Source of the DNA: Carallia brachiata
Taxonomy: Eukaryota > Streptophyta > Magnoliopsida > Malpighiales > Rhizophoraceae
Reading direction: 5' to 3'
Length of the DNA: 64,000 nucleotides
NCBI GenBank assembly: GCA_021464245.1
Contig: JADCRB010000005.1
Location: 682,001 to 746,000, forward strand
Positions 61,501 through 64,000 of this stretch are shown in pieces; position 1 is the stretch's first letter; each line of letters starts with the position of its first letter. The notes under the pieces were generated by a model. It was not told where the DNA came from. It saw only the letters and a list, made by a program, of their open reading frames with translations, and did not search any database. The position numbers and the translations under genes are program-made.

Positions 61501-64000
61501 GTGATCGATACTAATCTTTGAGCTCGCAAAATCACTTTCATGTATTGTAAGATAATTATTACAATTTGTGCAAGGAATATTTCTTGGTTCTTGGGTAAAG
61601 CACTATTTATTCTAGCATATTGAGAGCATAATTTTAGGTGCAGTGATACCATTGACTAGTTGGCTAAGAATAGTACTTCCAGAGGTTGGCAGAGTTTTAT
61701 GCTCATAGAATAGGGGTTCCATCAAGCTGTTCAAGTCTATGGCTATGAGGGACAATCTCTTCCTCGATTTTGTAGGGTTCTTCCCAATTCGAGGAAAGCT
61801 TACTAGTGCTTTCATTGCTCTTGCCAGGGCGAAGAGTTGCAGCCTGACTTGCTTATCAAGGTATTGTGTCATCTTTTGGTGGTAAGCTTCCACCCAGATA
61901 GAGGCTTTGTTCCACCTTTCTTCGATATTGTCAAGACCTTCTTTTATCTAGTCGTCATTGTCCTCTTCCTCAAAATAAAGGTTACGTAAATTGGACTCGC
62001 CAATCTCTGCTGGCACCATAGCTTTAGTTTGAAGGCTAAAGATAAAGGGGTTTTATTTGTTGCCTGTCATGGGGTAGCTCAATACAAAAACAGGACTTCA
62101 GGGAGCTTTTTACCCAGTCCTTTGTTCTGTGACCTAGGCACTTCTTTAGGCCATGGATGATGGTCTATTGGTAACCTCCATTTGTTTATTAGTTTGTGGG
62201 TGTTGTATGACAAGAAACTTGAGAGTGGCTTTCAACCCTTCACAAAATTTACGAAAGCACTTGCAGTTAAACTACTTTCTATGGTTGGTGATGAGAGTAT
62301 CTGGAAACACCAAACTGGCAAATGACTTGCTTCCAGACAAAGGCTCTAATTTGTTGTGCCGTGATTGAGGGCAGAGCTTTGCTTCTACCCACTTTGTGAA
62401 ATAGTCCACAACCACTACTACCTCCCTTGGCAGGAGAGAATGACTGACGATGTCAAGTCCCCGTTGGGCAAATGGCCATGAAGTAGGGATCACAATAAGC
62501 TTGGCGGCCGATAAGGCCAAAACGTTTTTGAACTTTGGCAGGTATCGCACTTAGCGATGAACTATTCTTCATCTTTCATCATCGTGGGCTAGTAATATCC
62601 CTTTTTGCATATCTTTTGCTGTAAAATGATAGCTCCATTATGGTTGCCGTAGATCCACTGGTGTATTTCACGCACTACATAGCAGGTGTCCCTTAGTGCG
62701 AGGCATTTTAGTAGTGGTTGAGAGAAAGAACGCATGTACAATCAATCATCAAGGATACATAACGCATTGCTCTGATATGTATTTTTTGTATGCACTCTAT
62801 CTTCAGAGAGCTCTCCATGTTGTAAGTTTGCGAGGATATGGTCCATCCAAGACAATTCCTGATGACTATCATTGCTACGGTAGAGACTACCCCGTAGTCG
62901 GGGAAACTTAACTGTTTCCATGAAAATTGCTCGGCCAAGCCCGGTTGGAGGTCAATCTACTACGTGGATAAATTGTCTGCCTAGAGCTGTAAATGAGTCG
63001 ATACTTTTGTTAAAAGCTTTGTGGCTCGGCTTGGTATGAGCTCGGTTTATGCTCGTTCATTTAGCTAAACAAGTGATTACAAGAACTAAAACCAAAGCTC
63101 GTTTAATAAACACGCTAAACCTGAACAATGACATGCTCGACTCAGTTTAGACTTGTGAATAGCTCGTTTAGAGCTCGATAAATGTATCATTAAAGTTCGT
63201 TTAATATGTATCTATTATAAGCTCATTTAATATATTAATAACACTTAATTGTATCATTTAACTTTTAGTATAAAAGTTACGAATTTAGGGTTGCAATTTA
63301 TTTCAGATGTTTTGCCTCTCGCTCTCACCTCTCAAACCTAAAACCACCACCCTAAAGTCCAATCTCAATCTGATTCTAAATTGGGAGTTGTTGCCCTGAT
63401 CGAATTTTTAACAAATGACCAAGTGGTTTGTATTCTTCAAGTGTACTGATCATTTGTTATGTCTTGAATTCTTTTTTTTTCCCCTTTTAACATCTCCAGC
63501 TAATCTTTATGAATATATGCTTTTTTTTTTGGACCATACAGGCTGTGGGTAACTGTAATCCATAAAACTAAAGGGTAAAAAAATTAGGTTGCCAAAAAAA
63601 AAAAAAACAACTGAGCCTAGATCAAGCCAAGCCTAAGTTTCAGTAAAATTGTGACGAGCCGAGCTGGAGCCTCTATCCCAAAGCTCGAACTGAGCTTGAG
63701 CAGAGCTCGAGCCTAATGAATCCTTAACGAGCCTAGCTTGAGCCTTGCCAAGTTTGGCTCGGCTCGGCACATTTGTAGCCTACGTCTGTCTGGGAGTTCT
63801 TGGCCCTTAAAATGTGATCGACGAAAATGGTTGATCCAGCTTGTTCGACAGCTGAGATAAACAATCGCACTTTGGAGAGGTACTTAACCATGGATTCTTA
63901 CCTAGCTTCAAATTCACCCTTTACTTGTCCCACACTAAGCTATGAATCGTTGTATACCTGCAGCCGTTTCAATTTTGAGTGCTTTAGCGATCTCCATTCC
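61501..64000 (-). mobile_element. Ty3/gypsy retrotransposon, 3' half of pol (RNase H, integrase), degenerate
   Basis: On the minus strand, 64000-63792 encodes the end of an RNase H domain (VGQVKGEFEAR, then a SMVKYLSKVRLF-like string). 62980-62560 covers the connection and the integrase zinc-binding region. 62520-62270 holds the integrase core (WPFAQRGLDIV, then VVVVDYFTKWVEAK). 61893-61612 holds the C-terminal part (AYHQKMTQYLDKQVR). Stops and frameshifts are frequent. The element runs off the right edge and is interrupted by a hAT-type MITE at 62983-63783. Confidence 0.8.
62983..63783. mobile_element. hAT-type MITE inserted in the gypsy element
   Basis: 801 bp. The left end is AGAGCTGTAAATGAGTCGA; the right end read on the other strand contains GGCTACAAATGTGCCGAG. 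The interior is rich in GAGCTCG and CTCGGCT repeats near both ends, typical subterminal repeats. Flanks GTCTGCCT (62975-62982) and GTCTGTCT (63784-63791) agree at 7 of 8 bases, the usual hAT duplication length. RNase H and connection regions of the gypsy element resume on either side. Confidence 0.75.

Overview
This is nuclear DNA from a flowering plant, most likely a woody eudicot. The evidence is AT-rich intergenic sequence, GT-AG introns, three recognisable plant genes, and a dense fill of plant transposons (Copia, Ty3/gypsy, L1 and RTE LINEs, hAT, Mutator-like and Harbinger-like elements, a TRIM, a SINE) plus an endogenous pararetrovirus. There are no operons, CRISPR arrays or other prokaryotic features. 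I cannot name the species.

Layout. 1-5240: a broken Copia integrase fragment, then two opposed copies of a Caulimoviridae-like sequence forming an imperfect inverted repeat; one arm later received a SINE and a Mutator-like MITE. 6138-9744 (+): a FRUCTOKINASE-LIKE 2 (FLN2) gene, a plastid transcription-complex protein, whose 5' half carries frameshifts. 11402-21471 (-): an intact 18-exon SIK1 gene (plant Hippo/STE20-type kinase, 835 aa), convergent with FLN2; its introns hold a TRIM, an RTE LINE tail and a G-quadruplex motif. 21987-23384: a Harbinger-like element whose core is a 1-kb polypyrimidine tract, about 0.5 kb upstream of the SIK1 start. 23392-34480: an L1 LINE split by a degenerate hAT transposon that is itself split by a Harbinger-like MITE. 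34500-40500: mostly MITEs and AT-rich sequence. 40540-46881: a second LINE tail split by a Copia element with two LTRs. 47898-49422: three tandem copies of a 372-bp unit, the first interrupted by a MITE. 51316-52997 (-): an intact two-exon CYP78A cytochrome P450 of the KLUH/CYP78A5 type. 53000-59900: AT-rich desert with nested MITEs. 59900-64000: part of a decayed Ty3/gypsy element on the minus strand, with a hAT-type MITE inside.

The three genes do not form one pathway. FLN2 serves plastid transcription, SIK1 links to MOB1 and cell proliferation or expansion, and CYP78A5 promotes organ growth non-cell-autonomously. From memory, FLN2 and SIK1 are also near neighbours in Arabidopsis (At1g69200 and At1g69220), so this pair looks like old conserved linkage. 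The rest is a good record of successive insertions, because many elements keep their target-site duplications (TSDs).
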